A stretch of 64,000 bases of DNA from Spongorhabdus nitratireducens (GCA_947387575.1 CANDOC010000007.1:124001-188000), one strand, 5' to 3'. Counted from the first letter of the stretch, positions 30,003 through 42,085 are shown. Notes: generated by a model not told the origin, from the sequence alone. Made by a program: numbers and translations.

Positions 30003-31460
30003 ATGCAACAGTTATCTTCACTGGACCAACTGTTTGTCAAACTGGAAAAGGGTGCAAACCATATGCATGTGGGTTGCCTTTCCATTTATGACCAGTCCAC
30101 TGCACCGAAACAACCGGTGCGGTTCAAAGATATCATAAAGTCCATTAAAAACCGGCTCCATGCGCTGCCTGAATTGCGTCAGCGCTATGTTTCATCGCCG
30201 GCGGGACTGGATAATCCTTACTGGATTGCCGATCCGAATTTCGATATCGAATTTCATCTGCGCCATATTGCTTTACCGGCACCGGGAGACTGGCGCCAAC
30301 TTTGTATTCTGGCTGCACGGCTGCATTCACGACCGATAGATCTTAACCATGCGCCCTGGGAAATCTATGTTATTGAAGGTCTGAACAATGTCGAAGGTTT
30401 GCCAGAAGGCAGCTTTGCCATGTTTATCAAACTGCATCACGCGTTGTTTGATGGTCAGGCCATTGCCCGCCTGATGATGGCCATGCACGACGATAAACCG
30501 GTTCTGCCACAAGCTCCGGAGAACCAGCAACTGGTTGTCGACCGGGTTCCAACTACGATTGAAATGTTGGCAAAAACACCGTTGAATTACTCCAAAAAGT
30601 TATTCAACAGCAGCAAAATTGCAGCGAAGTATTCGCTACCATTAACCAGGTGGGCGCTTTCGAAACAGGCTCGTCAGCAACTGCTGGGCCGTGAAAAATT
30701 TGCGCTATCCAGTGTGCCCCGTACCCGCTTTAATCAGGCCGTTTCGCCTCACCGGATTATTGAGGGCATAGATTTCGATCTTGGAACCATTCAGGCCATA
30801 CGCAAGGCTTTGCCTGGTATTACCGTCAACGATATTGCCCTGGCAACTGTCGCTGGCGGTTTGAAGCGTTACCTCGAAAGTAAAAACGAGTTACCGCAAC
30901 AAAGCCTGCGCAGTGCCATGCCGATTAATGTGGCCGGTATGGGAGACGGGGCACATGAAGGCAGTAACAAACTGTCTATTTCCATGACGGACCTTCACAC
31001 CGATATCGAGGATGTTAAACAGCGGCTGGTCGCTATTCATGAATCAGCGGCAATGTCCAAGATCAGGGAAAAGTCGTTCGGTGGCAGAATCCTGATGGAT
31101 CTGGTTGAGGTACTCCCCAGTAGTGTCAGTGGCATGCTGACTCAGCCCGGTATCGCCGATAAGTTCCCGGTTCTGGCCAATACCGTAATATCCAATGTAA
31201 TGGGCCCGAACAAGCCGATTTACCACACTGGCGCCAGACTGGTTGGCACCTACGGGTTTGGTTTACCGGTTGACCTGACAGGACTGTTCCACGGTATTTT
31301 TGGCTATGACGGCAAACTGTTCTTCGGTATTACCGCCTGTCGGGAAATGATGCCGGATCCGGCTTTTTATAAGGAATGCCTGCAGGAAGCTTTCGATGAA
31401 TTGAGCGACGCTATTCTGATAGATCCTGAATCAGAAGAGCCCGAAGCCTTGTCGGCCTGA
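30003..31460 (+). CDS. WS/DGAT family wax ester synthase/acyltransferase 1
   Basis: Bifunctional wax-ester synthase/diacylglycerol acyltransferase family: transfers fatty acyl from acyl-CoA to an alcohol or diacylglycerol, making neutral storage lipid. The 485-residue protein carries the catalytic motif HHALFDG at 145-151 and other family marks: APWEIYVIEGL, TVNDIALA and VISNVMGP. I chose ATG 30003 because GGGGGGAAG lies 8 bases upstream and all three paralogues here start at the equivalent Met; the frame is open back to a TTG at 29952. Single-gene transcript, divergent from pstS, ended by the terminator at 31486-31516. Confidence 0.93.
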   Translation: MQQLSSLDQLFVKLEKGANHMHVGCLSIYDQSTAPKQPVRFKDIIKSIKNRLHALPELRQRYVSSPAGLDNPYWIADPNFDIEFHLRHIALPAPGDWRQLCILAARLHSRPIDLNHAPWEIYVIEGLNNVEGLPEGSFAMFIKLHHALFDGQAIARLMMAMHDDKPVLPQAPENQQLVVDRVPTTIEMLAKTPLNYSKKLFNSSKIAAKYSLPLTRWALSKQARQQLLGREKFALSSVPRTRFNQAVSPHRIIEGIDFDLGTIQAIRKALPGITVNDIALATVAGGLKRYLESKNELPQQSLRSAMPINVAGMGDGAHEGSNKLSISMTDLHTDIEDVKQRLVAIHESAAMSKIREKSFGGRILMDLVEVLPSSVSGMLTQPGIADKFPVLANTVISNVMGPNKPIYHTGARLVGTYGFGLPVDLTGLFHGIFGYDGKLFFGITACREMMPDPAFYKECLQEAFDELSDAILIDPESEEPEALSA

Positions 31461-31485
31461 TCTATTTTCCCAGACTACCCATAAT

Positions 31486-31516
31486 AAAAAATCCCGGCAT
31501 ATTGCCGGGATTTTTT
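31486..31516. terminator. Bidirectional terminator between WS/DGAT 1 and the AGCS symporter gene
   Basis: AAAAAATCCCGGCA and TGCCGGGATTTTTT form a 14-bp stem with a 3-base loop, with a T-run on each strand. It serves the two convergent genes. Confidence 0.88.
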
Positions 31517-31559
31517 ACACACTCAGATAACGCTTTTCTTGCCTTTCAGGCTGCTGTGA

Positions 31560-32939
31560 TTAGTGAGAAGAAGCAGTTTTCGGCTCACCTTCACGGGCAA
31601 AGTATTCACGCGCCAGCTTGAATACAACCGGGCTCAGCAGCGCCAGAGCAATCAGGTTAGGCACAGCCATCATCGCATTCAGGGTATCCGCTACCAGCCA
31701 GATGAAGTCCAGGCTCAGAACAGCACCGGCAGGAATCGCCAGGATCCACAGAATGCGGTAAGGAACTACAGCTTTCGCACCGAAGAGGTACATCACACTG
31801 CGCTCACCGTACAGCGCCCAACCCAGAATGGTGGTGAAGGCAAAGATGGTCAGAGAGATCGCAATGATGTAATTACCCAGACCCGGTAGTGCCTGTGCAA
31901 AGGCAGCAGAAGTCAGGGCTGCACCGGAAACGCCGGAAGTCCAGACGCCGGAAGAGATAATTGCCAGGCCAGTGATAGAGCAGATGATGATGGTATCAAT
32001 AAAGGTACCCAGCATCGCAACCAGACCCTGACGCACAGGATCTTTGGTCTGTGCAGCGGCGTGAGCAATCGGGGCAGAACCCAGACCGGCTTCGTTAGAG
32101 AAGATACCGCGAGCTACACCGAAGCGAATCGCCATCCATACAGCCGCACCGGCAAAACCACCTTCAGCAGCAGATTCGGTGAAGGCATAGGTGAATACCA
32201 GGTTAATAGCATTCGGCAGCTGCTCAGCATTGATAGCCAGAACCGCCAGACCCGCAATCAGGTAAGCAACCGCCATAAATGGAACCAGACTGCCTGCTAC
32301 TGCACCAATACGCTTGACGCCACCCAGCAGCACCGCACCAACCAGCACCATGATAACAACACCAGTCATCCAGGTAGGGACGCTGAAGTTGGCTTCCAGC
32401 ACATCTGCAACCGAGTTGGCCTGAACAGTGTTACCGATGCCGAAAGCGGCAATGGCAGCAAAAGACGCAAACACAGTACCCAGCCAGGCCCACTTGGAAC
32501 CCAGGCCATTCTTGATGTAGTACATCGGGCCGCCGACATAGTTGCCGTGCTCGTCAACTTCACGGTATTTCACCGCCAGAACAGCTTCAGAGAATTTGGT
32601 GGCCATACCTACCAGAGCGGTACACCACATCCAGAACAGCGCACCGGGACCACCCAGAAATACTGCAGTCGCAACACCGGCAATGTTACCGGTACCAACT
32701 GTTGCAGACAGGGCTGTCATCAGGGCCTGGAAAGGCGAGATTTCACCGGAATTGGCTTCTTCAGAAGTGGTTTTCTTGCCACCCCACATCAGTTTGAAGC
32801 CAGTGCCCAGTTTCAGAATCGGCATCAGCCGCAAACCAAGCATAAGGAAGAGGCCGGTACCGAGAATCAGAACCAGCATTACTGGTCCCCATACCACCCC
32901 GTTAATTGCATTAAATAGATTGGTGAGTGCTTCCATCAT
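31560..32939 (-). CDS. Sodium:amino-acid (alanine/glycine) symporter, AGCS family
   Basis: Inner-membrane Na+-coupled importer of alanine or glycine. The 459-residue protein has about 11 hydrophobic helices and the AGCS marks ATVGTGNIAGVATA (residues about 77-90), GPGALFWMW, PMYYIKNGLG and NEAGLGSAPIAHAAA. The start is ATG 32939 or the next codon, 32936; AAGGT lies 6 bases before the first. It stands divergent to glyA, so glycine is the likely substrate by context. AGCS genes beside glycine-cleavage genes are common in marine gammaproteobacteria. Confidence 0.92.
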   Translation of the reverse strand: MMEALTNLFNAINGVVWGPVMLVLILGTGLFLMLGLRLMPILKLGTGFKLMWGGKKTTSEEANSGEISPFQALMTALSATVGTGNIAGVATAVFLGGPGALFWMWCTALVGMATKFSEAVLAVKYREVDEHGNYVGGPMYYIKNGLGSKWAWLGTVFASFAAIAAFGIGNTVQANSVADVLEANFSVPTWMTGVVIMVLVGAVLLGGVKRIGAVAGSLVPFMAVAYLIAGLAVLAINAEQLPNAINLVFTYAFTESAAEGGFAGAAVWMAIRFGVARGIFSNEAGLGSAPIAHAAAQTKDPVRQGLVAMLGTFIDTIIICSITGLAIISSGVWTSGVSGAALTSAAFAQALPGLGNYIIAISLTIFAFTTILGWALYGERSVMYLFGAKAVVPYRILWILAIPAGAVLSLDFIWLVADTLNAMMAVPNLIALALLSPVVFKLAREYFAREGEPKTASSH

Positions 32940-33380
32940 GGAACTACCTTTTATTTTGTAATTTTTATTGTCTTTTAATAAGACAGTCGTAGTTTATCTT
33001 TTTTTTGAGCCTGATCTGAATAACTGCTTGATATTCAACCCCCCACGATAAAGCTGAAGCCAAAATATCGTATAGGAAATTTTGTTTCAACTAAGAAATA
33101 AAAAACACTCTTTAATTAATGCATATCCAATCGCTTATTCACAAAAGGAAACTTGTTTCATATCCCTTGCGAATCAAGGGATATCGCTATTTCATAATTA
33201 CTTATTCATCATTTTTATTTCCAATAATAAATTGGAGTTGATTATAGGAAACAGAGCCATTACAGTTTATTAAAAGCGAAGGATGACAATAAAAAACTGT
33301 CGCCTGATGCAGCACCAATAACAACACAGGCCATGACTTGAAAACTGTTCATGGCATAAAACTGCAACCAGGAATCAAGC
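32940..33380. promoter_or_regulatory. Divergent intergenic region AGCS symporter / glyA with repeated GGAAA-GTTTC motifs
   Basis: 441 AT-rich bases with no credible gene. Notable are TATAGGAAAT (33071-33080) followed by TTTGTTTCA, AGGAAACTTGTTTCA (33146-33160), and TATAGGAAAC (33243-33252). The last is identical, inverted, to part of the palindrome in front of sdaA (35576-35585). They are candidate binding sites of the cupin-XRE regulator encoded between glyA and sdaA. I looked for a glycine riboswitch core on both strands and did not find one. Confidence 0.4.
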
Positions 33381-34676
33381 ATGAGCAAGCCTTATCAATC
33401 AGAACAGCTGCAAGGTTTTTTTTCCAAGTCACTACAGTTTGCCGATGCTGCTGTAATGGAAGCGGTCAACCTTGAAGATGATCGTCAGAATAAACAGATT
33501 GAGCTGATTGCTTCCGAAAACATTGTTTCCCGTGCAGTGATGGAAGCGCAGGGTACTGTTCTTACCAACAAATACGCTGAAGGCTATCCCGGTCGTCGTT
33601 ACTACGGCGGCTGCGAGCATGTGGACAAAGTTGAAGCGCTGGCTATTGAACGCGCCAAGCAGCTGTTTGACTGTGAATACATCAATGTCCAGCCTCACTC
33701 CGGCGCGCAGGCCAACGGCGCAGTTAAACTGGCTCTGTTGCAGCCGGGCGACACCATTCTGGGTATGTCTCTGGATGCCGGTGGTCACCTGACTCACGGC
33801 GCTCGTCCGGCCCTGTCCGGCAAATGGTTTAATGCAGTTCAGTATGGTGTTTCCAAAGAAACCCAGCGTATTGACTACGATGCCGTGGAAGCACTGGCCG
33901 TTGAATGTCAGCCCAAGATGATTATTGCCGGTGGCTCCGCCATTCCGCGTGAGCTGGACTTCAAACGTTTCCGTGAAATCGCTGACAAGGTTGGCGCTTA
34001 CCTGATGGTTGATATGGCTCACATTGCCGGTCTGATTGCAGCTGGTCTACACCCGAGTCCGCTGCCGTATGCTGATATTGTGACCACCACCACCCACAAA
34101 ACCCTGCGTGGTCCTCGTGGCGGTATGATCCTGTCCAACAACCTGGATATTGGCAAGAAGATTAACTCTGCTGTATTCCCAGGTCTGCAGGGTGGCCCGC
34201 TGATGCACGTTATTGCGGCCAAAGCGGTAGCACTGGGTGAAGCGCTGGCTCCTGACTTCAAACCTTACATCGAATCTGTCGTAACCAACGCTCGCGCTCT
34301 GGCTGAAGTCATGATCGAACGCGGCTGCGATATTGTCACCGGTGGTACCGACACTCACCTGGTATTGGTTGACCTGCGTCCAAAGGGCCTGAAAGGTAAT
34401 CAGGTTGAAGAAGCGCTGGAACGTGCTGGCATCACCTGTAACAAGAACGGCATTCCGTTTGATCCGGAAAAACCAATGGTAACTTCCGGCATCCGTCTGG
34501 GTACTCCAGCGGGTACCAGCCGTGGCTTTGGTGAGGAAGATTTCCGCCAAATAGGTCACCTGATCAGTGACGTACTGGACGGTTTGATTGCCAATGGCGA
34601 GAACAATCAGGAAGTTGAGGAACAGGTTCGCCAGAAAGTAGAAGCTCTCTGCGAACAGTACCCGCTGTATTCTTGA
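33381..34676 (+). CDS. glyA: Serine hydroxymethyltransferase
   Basis: PLP enzyme that interconverts serine and glycine with tetrahydrofolate. The 431-residue protein contains [26 protein letters not shown] and the PLP lysine K240 in [14 protein letters not shown], then [11 protein letters not shown]. Length is near the family's usual 415-430. Standing in a glycine-cleavage/serine-deaminase island, it is likely used to turn glycine plus methylene-THF (from GcvT) into serine for SdaA. A housekeeping glyA copy may exist elsewhere. Codon use is strongly biased, as in highly expressed genes. Confidence 0.97.
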   Translation: MSKPYQSEQLQGFFSKSLQFADAAVMEAVNLEDDRQNKQIELIASENIVSRAVMEAQGTVLTNKYAEGYPGRRYYGGCEHVDKVEALAIERAKQLFDCEYINVQPHSGAQANGAVKLALLQPGDTILGMSLDAGGHLTHGARPALSGKWFNAVQYGVSKETQRIDYDAVEALAVECQPKMIIAGGSAIPRELDFKRFREIADKVGAYLMVDMAHIAGLIAAGLHPSPLPYADIVTTTTHKTLRGPRGGMILSNNLDIGKKINSAVFPGLQGGPLMHVIAAKAVALGEALAPDFKPYIESVVTNARALAEVMIERGCDIVTGGTDTHLVLVDLRPKGLKGNQVEEALERAGITCNKNGIPFDPEKPMVTSGIRLGTPAGTSRGFGEEDFRQIGHLISDVLDGLIANGENNQEVEEQVRQKVEALCEQYPLYS

Positions 34677-34694
34677 GAAGGGATAATCTGAACA

Positions 34695-34721
34695 GTAAGC
34701 GCTTCACAGGGAAGCGCTTAC
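34695..34721. terminator. Hairpin between glyA and the convergent XRE gene
   Basis: GTAAGCGCTTC and GAAGCGCTTAC form an 11-bp perfect stem with a 5-base loop, directly abutting the XRE stop codon and 18 bases after the glyA stop. No T-tract follows on either strand, so it is a presumed but atypical bidirectional terminator. Confidence 0.5.
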
Positions 34722-35366
34722 CTATGCAGTGACCCACAAGATAGTGGCATCCTCATCACTGAGGGATGTCACTACATGCCCCATGGCAGCGTCATAATAG
34801 GCACTGTCACCTTCTTCCAGCTCCACAGGCTGGTAAAACTCGGTGAACAGGCAAACCTTGCCGCTCAAAACCAGCATGAACTCTTCGCCTTCATGGCGAA
34901 CCCAGTCAGGATAGTCCTCAAATGTGCGCGCCCTGATGGTGGCCCGGTAAGGAATCATCCTTTTGCCAGACAGTTCAGCCGCCAGAAGCTCGTGATCATA
35001 CGTCGCGGTGGGATGCAGCTTGCCCTGTCCCTTGCGGGTAATATCCCGTCGTCCACTTGCCTGTGTTTCGGGTATCGCCGGGCTGAAGAGCTGGGGAATA
35101 TCAATACCCAGTCCATTCGCCAACTTGGTCATGGCGGTAAAGGTGGGTGATATTTGCTCGTTCTCGATTTTTGACAGGGTAGAGCGTGCCAAACCGGTCA
35201 GGTTACTGGCTTCTTCCAGTGTCAGGTTACGACCCAGACGAATTTCCCGTACCCGCTTCCCCAGCTGCAACGGTTCGACAGATGAACCTGCCTCACCCTG
35301 CACCTTGCGGCGCTGAATGGTTACGGCTTCTTTTTCACGCCTGAGAAAATGGGCTTGTTCCGACAT
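34722..35366 (-). CDS. XRE-family regulator with C-terminal cupin domain
   Basis: DNA-binding regulator of the HTH-cupin type. Residues about 33-88 form the helix-turn-helix (REIRLGRNLTLEEASNLTGL, ARSTLSKIENEQISPTF). Residues about 125-213 form a small-molecule-sensing cupin (HEGEEFMLVLSGKVCLF). Relatives of this architecture often control amino-acid or amine catabolism. Lying between glyA and sdaA and divergent from sdaA, it is the natural candidate to sense glycine or serine and control the island; this is inference. A small dyad GACAC-ATAG-GTGTC (35395-35408) lies just upstream of its start and could be an autoregulatory site. Confidence 0.88.
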   Translation of the reverse strand: MSEQAHFLRREKEAVTIQRRKVQGEAGSSVEPLQLGKRVREIRLGRNLTLEEASNLTGLARSTLSKIENEQISPTFTAMTKLANGLGIDIPQLFSPAIPETQASGRRDITRKGQGKLHPTATYDHELLAAELSGKRMIPYRATIRARTFEDYPDWVRHEGEEFMLVLSGKVCLFTEFYQPVELEEGDSAYYDAAMGHVVTSLSDEDATILWVTA

Positions 35367-35765
35367 TCATTCCTCGACAAAACAGACACATAGGTGTCGT
35401 TACAGACAAAATCACGGCATTTACTATATCGTGCAAATGGCCCGGGGAACACTCAAACAACTTTGAACATTCAGCATTTCCCAGACCAGCTTCCAGTGAA
35501 AGCCGCAACAGAACTATTCACTATACTGCCCGAGACTGCAAAAAATTGATCTGCGCAGCGCTATTTTGACAAAAAGTTTCCTATAAGAAACTTTTTTATT
35601 GAACAGAAAAAAACAGCCTGATAGTCTCTTTTTAACCATAAAACATACTAATACACGTACTAGTGTTATCCGGACAGGAAACACGCTAACAGCCAATAAC
35701 GGAAATTCGGGCCTTCCCCAAAACAGTCCGGCTTCCATGGCAACTGATGAAACGTGAGGAATTCG
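35367..35765. promoter_or_regulatory. Divergent intergenic region XRE regulator / sdaA
   Basis: 399 bases with no gene. It contains the 10-bp inverted repeat AAAAAGTTTC-CTATAA-GAAACTTTTT (35571-35596), AT-rich flanks, and the dyad at 35395-35408 near the regulator's start. Promoters for both genes must be here; no confident -35/-10 pairs were assigned. Confidence 0.45.
35571..35596. promoter_or_regulatory. Candidate operator palindrome upstream of sdaA
   Basis: Perfect inverted repeat with core GTTTC-CTATAA-GAAAC. The 10-mer GTTTCCTATA within it recurs in inverse orientation upstream of glyA (33243-33252). Shared sequence at two promoters of one pathway suggests a common regulator, most simply the adjacent cupin-XRE protein. 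The T-runs on both sides also allow it to be read as a terminator, but no gene ends here. Confidence 0.45.
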
Positions 35766-37142
35766 ATGGGGCTGAGTGTACTGGATCTCTTCAAAATCGG
35801 ACTGGGACCGTCATCGTCACATACTGTGGGACCGATGGTTGCAGCCAACCGATATCTGGAAGAGCTTAAACAGCAAGACCTGCTGCTGCAGACAGCCCGC
35901 ATCCGGGTCGAGCTCTATGGCTCCCTGGCCCAGACCGGTGAAGGGCATGCGACCCATACCGCGGTAATGCAGGGACTTTCCGGCGAAAAGCCTGAAACCA
36001 TTGACCCGGACTATGCCGTACAGCTGGTTCAGGAAATCCGGGAGCAAAACCAGATCCGACTGGATGGATCTCACACCATTCCCTTTACCGAAGCCAACGA
36101 TCTTATCTTCTGCTTTCAGGAATCCCTGCCCCAGCATCCGAACGGAATGGCCATCATGTCTTTTGACAGTGCCGGCCTAGTTATCCACAAGCGTCGCTAT
36201 TTCTCCGTCGGTGGTGGTTTCGTGCTGAGCGAAGATGAAATCGGCGCCGATAGTCCTGCAGAAGCTGAAGTTAATATCCCCTACCCGTTTGAGAATGCCG
36301 AGGACCTGCTGATCATCGGTGACAAACACAATCTCAGCATTGCTGAAATTGTTCTGACCAATGAAAAACATCTGCCTCGCAGCAAGTCTCCCCGTGAAGA
36401 TCTGTTACATATCTGGGAAGTCATGAAAAGCTGTATTGACAGGGGCTGTAGCCAATCCGGTATTCTTCCCGGCGGTTTGAACATCAGGCGACGCGCCCAT
36501 GACCTGCACCAGGAACTGCTGGGCCGGCCTGAATATGACAAAGACCATTTTGAAGCGATGGACTGGGTTAACCTGTTTGCCCTCGCCGTAAACGAGGAAA
36601 ATGCTGTGGGCAGTCGTGTGGTGACTGCACCCACCAACGGCGCTGCAGGTGTAATCCCGGCTGTACTGGCCTACTTCCTGCGCTTTATTAATGGCCGCGA
36701 TGAAGATGATATTGTCACCTTCCTCGCCACCGCAGCCGCTATCGGCATGCTGTATAAGAAGAATGCCTCCATCTCGGCTGCCGAAGTTGGCTGCCAGGGT
36801 GAAATCGGCGTTGCATGCTCCATGGCTGCCGGTGCGCTTTGTGCCGTACTGGGCGGAACCAACCGGCAGATTGAAAATGCTGCCGAAATCGGGATGGAAC
36901 ATAACCTTGGCCTGACCTGTGACCCGATTAACGGTCTGGTTCAGGTACCGTGCATTGAGCGTAATGCGATGGGTGCGGTCAAAGCGATTAACGCAGCACG
37001 TCTGGCTCTGCGGGGCGACGGCGAACATATGGTTCATCTCGATAATGTGATAGAAACCATGCGCCAGACCGGGCTGGATATGCAGAACAAATACAAGGAG
37101 ACCGCCACCGGAGGTCTCGCCGTGAATGTTGTTGAGTGCTGA
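35766..37142 (+). CDS. sdaA: L-serine ammonia-lyase (iron-sulfur type)
   Basis: Deaminates L-serine to pyruvate and ammonia with a [4Fe-4S] cluster. The 458-residue product shows FKIGLGPSSSHTVGPM at the N-terminus and the cluster cysteines in GVACSMAAGALCAVLGG and LTCDPINGLVQVPCIERN, as in E. coli SdaA. The start is ATG 35766 with TGAGGA 5 bases before it; the frame continues 4 codons further to a GTG. It lies 48 bases upstream of gcvH and completes the route glycine to serine to pyruvate with glyA and gcvHPT. Confidence 0.96.
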   Translation: MGLSVLDLFKIGLGPSSSHTVGPMVAANRYLEELKQQDLLLQTARIRVELYGSLAQTGEGHATHTAVMQGLSGEKPETIDPDYAVQLVQEIREQNQIRLDGSHTIPFTEANDLIFCFQESLPQHPNGMAIMSFDSAGLVIHKRRYFSVGGGFVLSEDEIGADSPAEAEVNIPYPFENAEDLLIIGDKHNLSIAEIVLTNEKHLPRSKSPREDLLHIWEVMKSCIDRGCSQSGILPGGLNIRRRAHDLHQELLGRPEYDKDHFEAMDWVNLFALAVNEENAVGSRVVTAPTNGAAGVIPAVLAYFLRFINGRDEDDIVTFLATAAAIGMLYKKNASISAAEVGCQGEIGVACSMAAGALCAVLGGTNRQIENAAEIGMEHNLGLTCDPINGLVQVPCIERNAMGAVKAINAARLALRGDGEHMVHLDNVIETMRQTGLDMQNKYKETATGGLAVNVVEC

Positions 37143-37190
37143 GTTCAGCGCCTGATCAACAAAAATGAAGTGAAATGAAGGAAACAGACC

Positions 37191-37568
37191 ATGAGTGATT
37201 CTCTGAGATTTGCAGCTTCCCACGAGTGGGTTCGGGATAACGGTGACGGTACTGTGACTGTTGGTATCTCCAACCACGCTCAGGAACTGCTGGGAGATGT
37301 GGTTTTTGTTGAGCTGCCGGAAGTCGGTGCTGAAGTTGAAGCCACCAAGGAATTTTCCCTGGTTGAATCCGTAAAGGCAGCATCTGATGTCTACGCGCCG
37401 GTATCCGGTGAAGTTGTTGAAGTTAACGAAGCACTGGATGATGCTCCGGAAACTGTTAACGAAGCACCAGAAGGTGAAGGCTGGATTGCCAAAATCAAAC
37501 TGAGCAATGCTGCCGAACTCGAAAACCTGATGGATGAAAATGCCTACAAGGCCACGCTTGAGGAATAA
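37191..37568 (+). CDS. gcvH: Glycine cleavage system H protein
   Basis: Lipoyl carrier that shuttles the aminomethyl group between the P and T proteins. 125 residues, family length, with the lipoylated lysine K62 in [13 protein letters not shown] 37191 has GAAGGAAA 7 bases upstream. Second gene of the sdaA-gcvH-gcvP-gcvT series. Confidence 0.97.
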   Translation: MSDSLRFAASHEWVRDNGDGTVTVGISNHAQELLGDVVFVELPEVGAEVEATKEFSLVESVKAASDVYAPVSGEVVEVNEALDDAPETVNEAPEGEGWIAKIKLSNAAELENLMDENAYKATLEE

Positions 37569-37813
37569 CAGACGTTCCTGAAGCCTTGCCTGCTGGCTTA
37601 TTCCTAGCGATATATTTTTTGGCTAAAGCCTATAGCCACAGACAAGCCAGCAGGATTCGCTGCTTAAGCAAGAAAGCGAACGCGAAGAACTGATAACAAC
37701 CGAAGCCCGGTCATACGGGTTTCAGCAAATATAAAGCCTGTTGCTTCTGCTCACATGATTCCTTCGGGAATACACCTTATGCAGGATGCAGCCGGTGACC
37801 AGAAGGAAAGAAC
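37569..37813 (+). promoter_or_regulatory. Structured gap between gcvH and gcvP
   Basis: 245 bases with no credible gene. An 11-bp perfect outer stem CCTGCTGGCTT (37589-37599) / AAGCCAGCAGG (37644-37654) encloses an inner 6-bp stem TGGCTA (37620-37625) / TAGCCA (37633-37638). Further small hairpins follow (CCCG-CGGG and ATTCC-TTCG-GGAAT). There is no T-tract after the large stem. It could be an attenuator, a processing site setting H-protein excess over P, or a structured leader for gcvP. It does not match the glycine riboswitch. Confidence 0.5.
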
Positions 37814-40723
<2,910 letters not shown>

Positions 40724-40751
40724 GGGCCATATAGAACCAACGCTTGCTCCG

Positions 40752-40789
40752 TGGCGGCCGGTCTTCCCTTGACTCAGGACCGGCCGCCA
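40752..40789 (+). terminator. GC-rich hairpin between gcvP and gcvT
   Basis: TGGCGGCCGGTC and GACCGGCCGCCA form a 12-bp stem with a 14-base loop, followed a few bases later by CTTTTTC. It could terminate part of the transcripts or protect the gcvP 3' end. gcvT starts 40 bases later, so readthrough or a separate promoter must exist. Confidence 0.5.
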
Positions 40790-40829
40790 TTTCCAGACTT
40801 TTTCGAGCTTAGAATTAGAGGAAGACTTC

Positions 40830-41963
40830 ATGTCTGAAGCTGTACTGAATAAAACCCCGCTGTTCGATCTGCATGTGTCTCTGGGCGGTAAAATGGTGCC
40901 TTTCGCCGGTTACGAAATGCCGGTTCAGTACCCGCTGGGCGTAAAAAGCGAACACCTGCATACCCGTGAAAAAGCCGGTCTGTTCGACGTTTCCCACATG
41001 GGTCAGGTTATCCTGAAAGGCGAAGGCGCAGCTGCCATGATGGAGTCTCTGGTACCTGTGGATATCATCGACCTGCCTTCCGGCAAGCAGCGTTACGCGC
41101 TGTTCACCAATGAAGAAGGTGGCATTCTGGATGACCTGATGGTTACCAACTATTCCGGCGAAGCAGGTGAAGAGCTGTACGTTGTCGTAAACGCCGCATG
41201 CAAGGACCAGGATATTGCTCACATGCGTGCTCACCTGCCTGAAGGTGTAGAGCTGGAAGTTCTGGAAGACCGCGCACTGGTTGCCCTGCAGGGCCCGGCT
41301 GCTGCTGAAGTGATGAAGCGTTTTGCGCCGAGCACTGCCGAGATGGTCTTCATGGACTCCCGCAAAATGAGCATCGAAGGTATCGACTGCTTTATCAGCC
41401 GTTCCGGTTACACCGGTGAAGACGGTTTTGAAATCTCCATCCCGGCTGCCGATGCTGAAAAGCTGTGCCGCCTGCTGCTGGATCAGGAAGAAGTCGAAGC
41501 GATTGGCCTGGGTGCCCGTGACTCCCTGCGTCTGGAATCCGGTCTGTGTTTATACGGCCACGATATCGACACCACCACTACACCAATCGAAGGCAGCCTG
41601 ATCTGGGCTATCAGCAAGATTCGTCGTAATGGCGGTGACCGTGCGGCAGGTTTCCCGGGCGCTGACAAGATTCTGGGTCAGATCGAAACCAAAGAATTCG
41701 ATACCAAGCGTGTGGGTCTGCTGGGCTCCAGCCGTGCGCCTGTTCGTGAAGGCACCGAGCTGGTAAATGCTGATGGCGAAGTGATCGGCAAGGTAACTTC
41801 CGGCAGCTTCGGTCCGACTATCGGCGCACCGGTAGCCATGGCTTATGTTCAGAAAGCCTACTCTGCACTGGAAACTGAAGTATTTGCTCTGGTACGTGGC
41901 AAGCAACTGCCGATGACTGTCAGCCGTATGCCGTTTATCGAGCAGCGTTACTATCGTGGCTGA
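40830..41963 (+). CDS. gcvT: Aminomethyltransferase, glycine cleavage T protein
   Basis: Releases ammonia from the H-protein intermediate and makes 5,10-methylene-THF. The 377-residue protein has the family patterns LFDLHVSLGGKMVPFAGYEM, VSHMGQV, YTGEDGFEI and the C-terminal THF-binding region ending VSRMPFIEQRYYRG. ATG 40830 has AGAGGAAG 8 bases upstream. Last gene of the island; lpd (L protein) is not in the window. Confidence 0.97.
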   Translation: MSEAVLNKTPLFDLHVSLGGKMVPFAGYEMPVQYPLGVKSEHLHTREKAGLFDVSHMGQVILKGEGAAAMMESLVPVDIIDLPSGKQRYALFTNEEGGILDDLMVTNYSGEAGEELYVVVNAACKDQDIAHMRAHLPEGVELEVLEDRALVALQGPAAAEVMKRFAPSTAEMVFMDSRKMSIEGIDCFISRSGYTGEDGFEISIPAADAEKLCRLLLDQEEVEAIGLGARDSLRLESGLCLYGHDIDTTTTPIEGSLIWAISKIRRNGGDRAAGFPGADKILGQIETKEFDTKRVGLLGSSRAPVREGTELVNADGEVIGKVTSGSFGPTIGAPVAMAYVQKAYSALETEVFALVRGKQLPMTVSRMPFIEQRYYRG

Positions 41964-42014
41964 GCGTGGCTGAACATGATTGAGCGCGGTTGAACATAAC
42001 CAGCCGCGACTGAG
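41955..42014 (+). repeat. Degenerate 10-bp tandem repeat at the gcvT 3' end
   Basis: Six consecutive 10-base units follow the pattern CGTGGCTGAG: CGTGGCTGAG, CGTGGCTGAA, CATGATTGAG, CGCGGTTGAA, CATAACCAGC, CGCGACTGAG. They begin in the last codons of gcvT and include its TGA, so extra in-phase TGA-like triplets follow the stop. Decay increases away from the gene. Confidence 0.6.
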
Positions 42015-42034
42015 CAAGAAGATTTACCTGCAAT

Positions 42035-42070
42035 AAAAAACGCCCTCTGTTTAAAACAGAGGGCGTTTTT
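42035..42070. terminator. Bidirectional terminator after gcvT and after the DoxX gene
   Basis: A long stem, AAAAACGCCCTCTGT paired with ACAGAGGGCGTTTTT around a 5-base loop, has T-runs on both strands. It ends the gcv transcript and the convergent buf-like operon. Confidence 0.9.
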
Positions 42071-42085
42071 GTTTTAAGAGTCGCT

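Noticed and set aside
32940-33380. Possible glycine riboswitch before the AGCS symporter or glyA
   Set aside because: Context is ideal, but neither strand shows the tandem glycine aptamer core that I know, and the leader is AT-rich and weakly structured.
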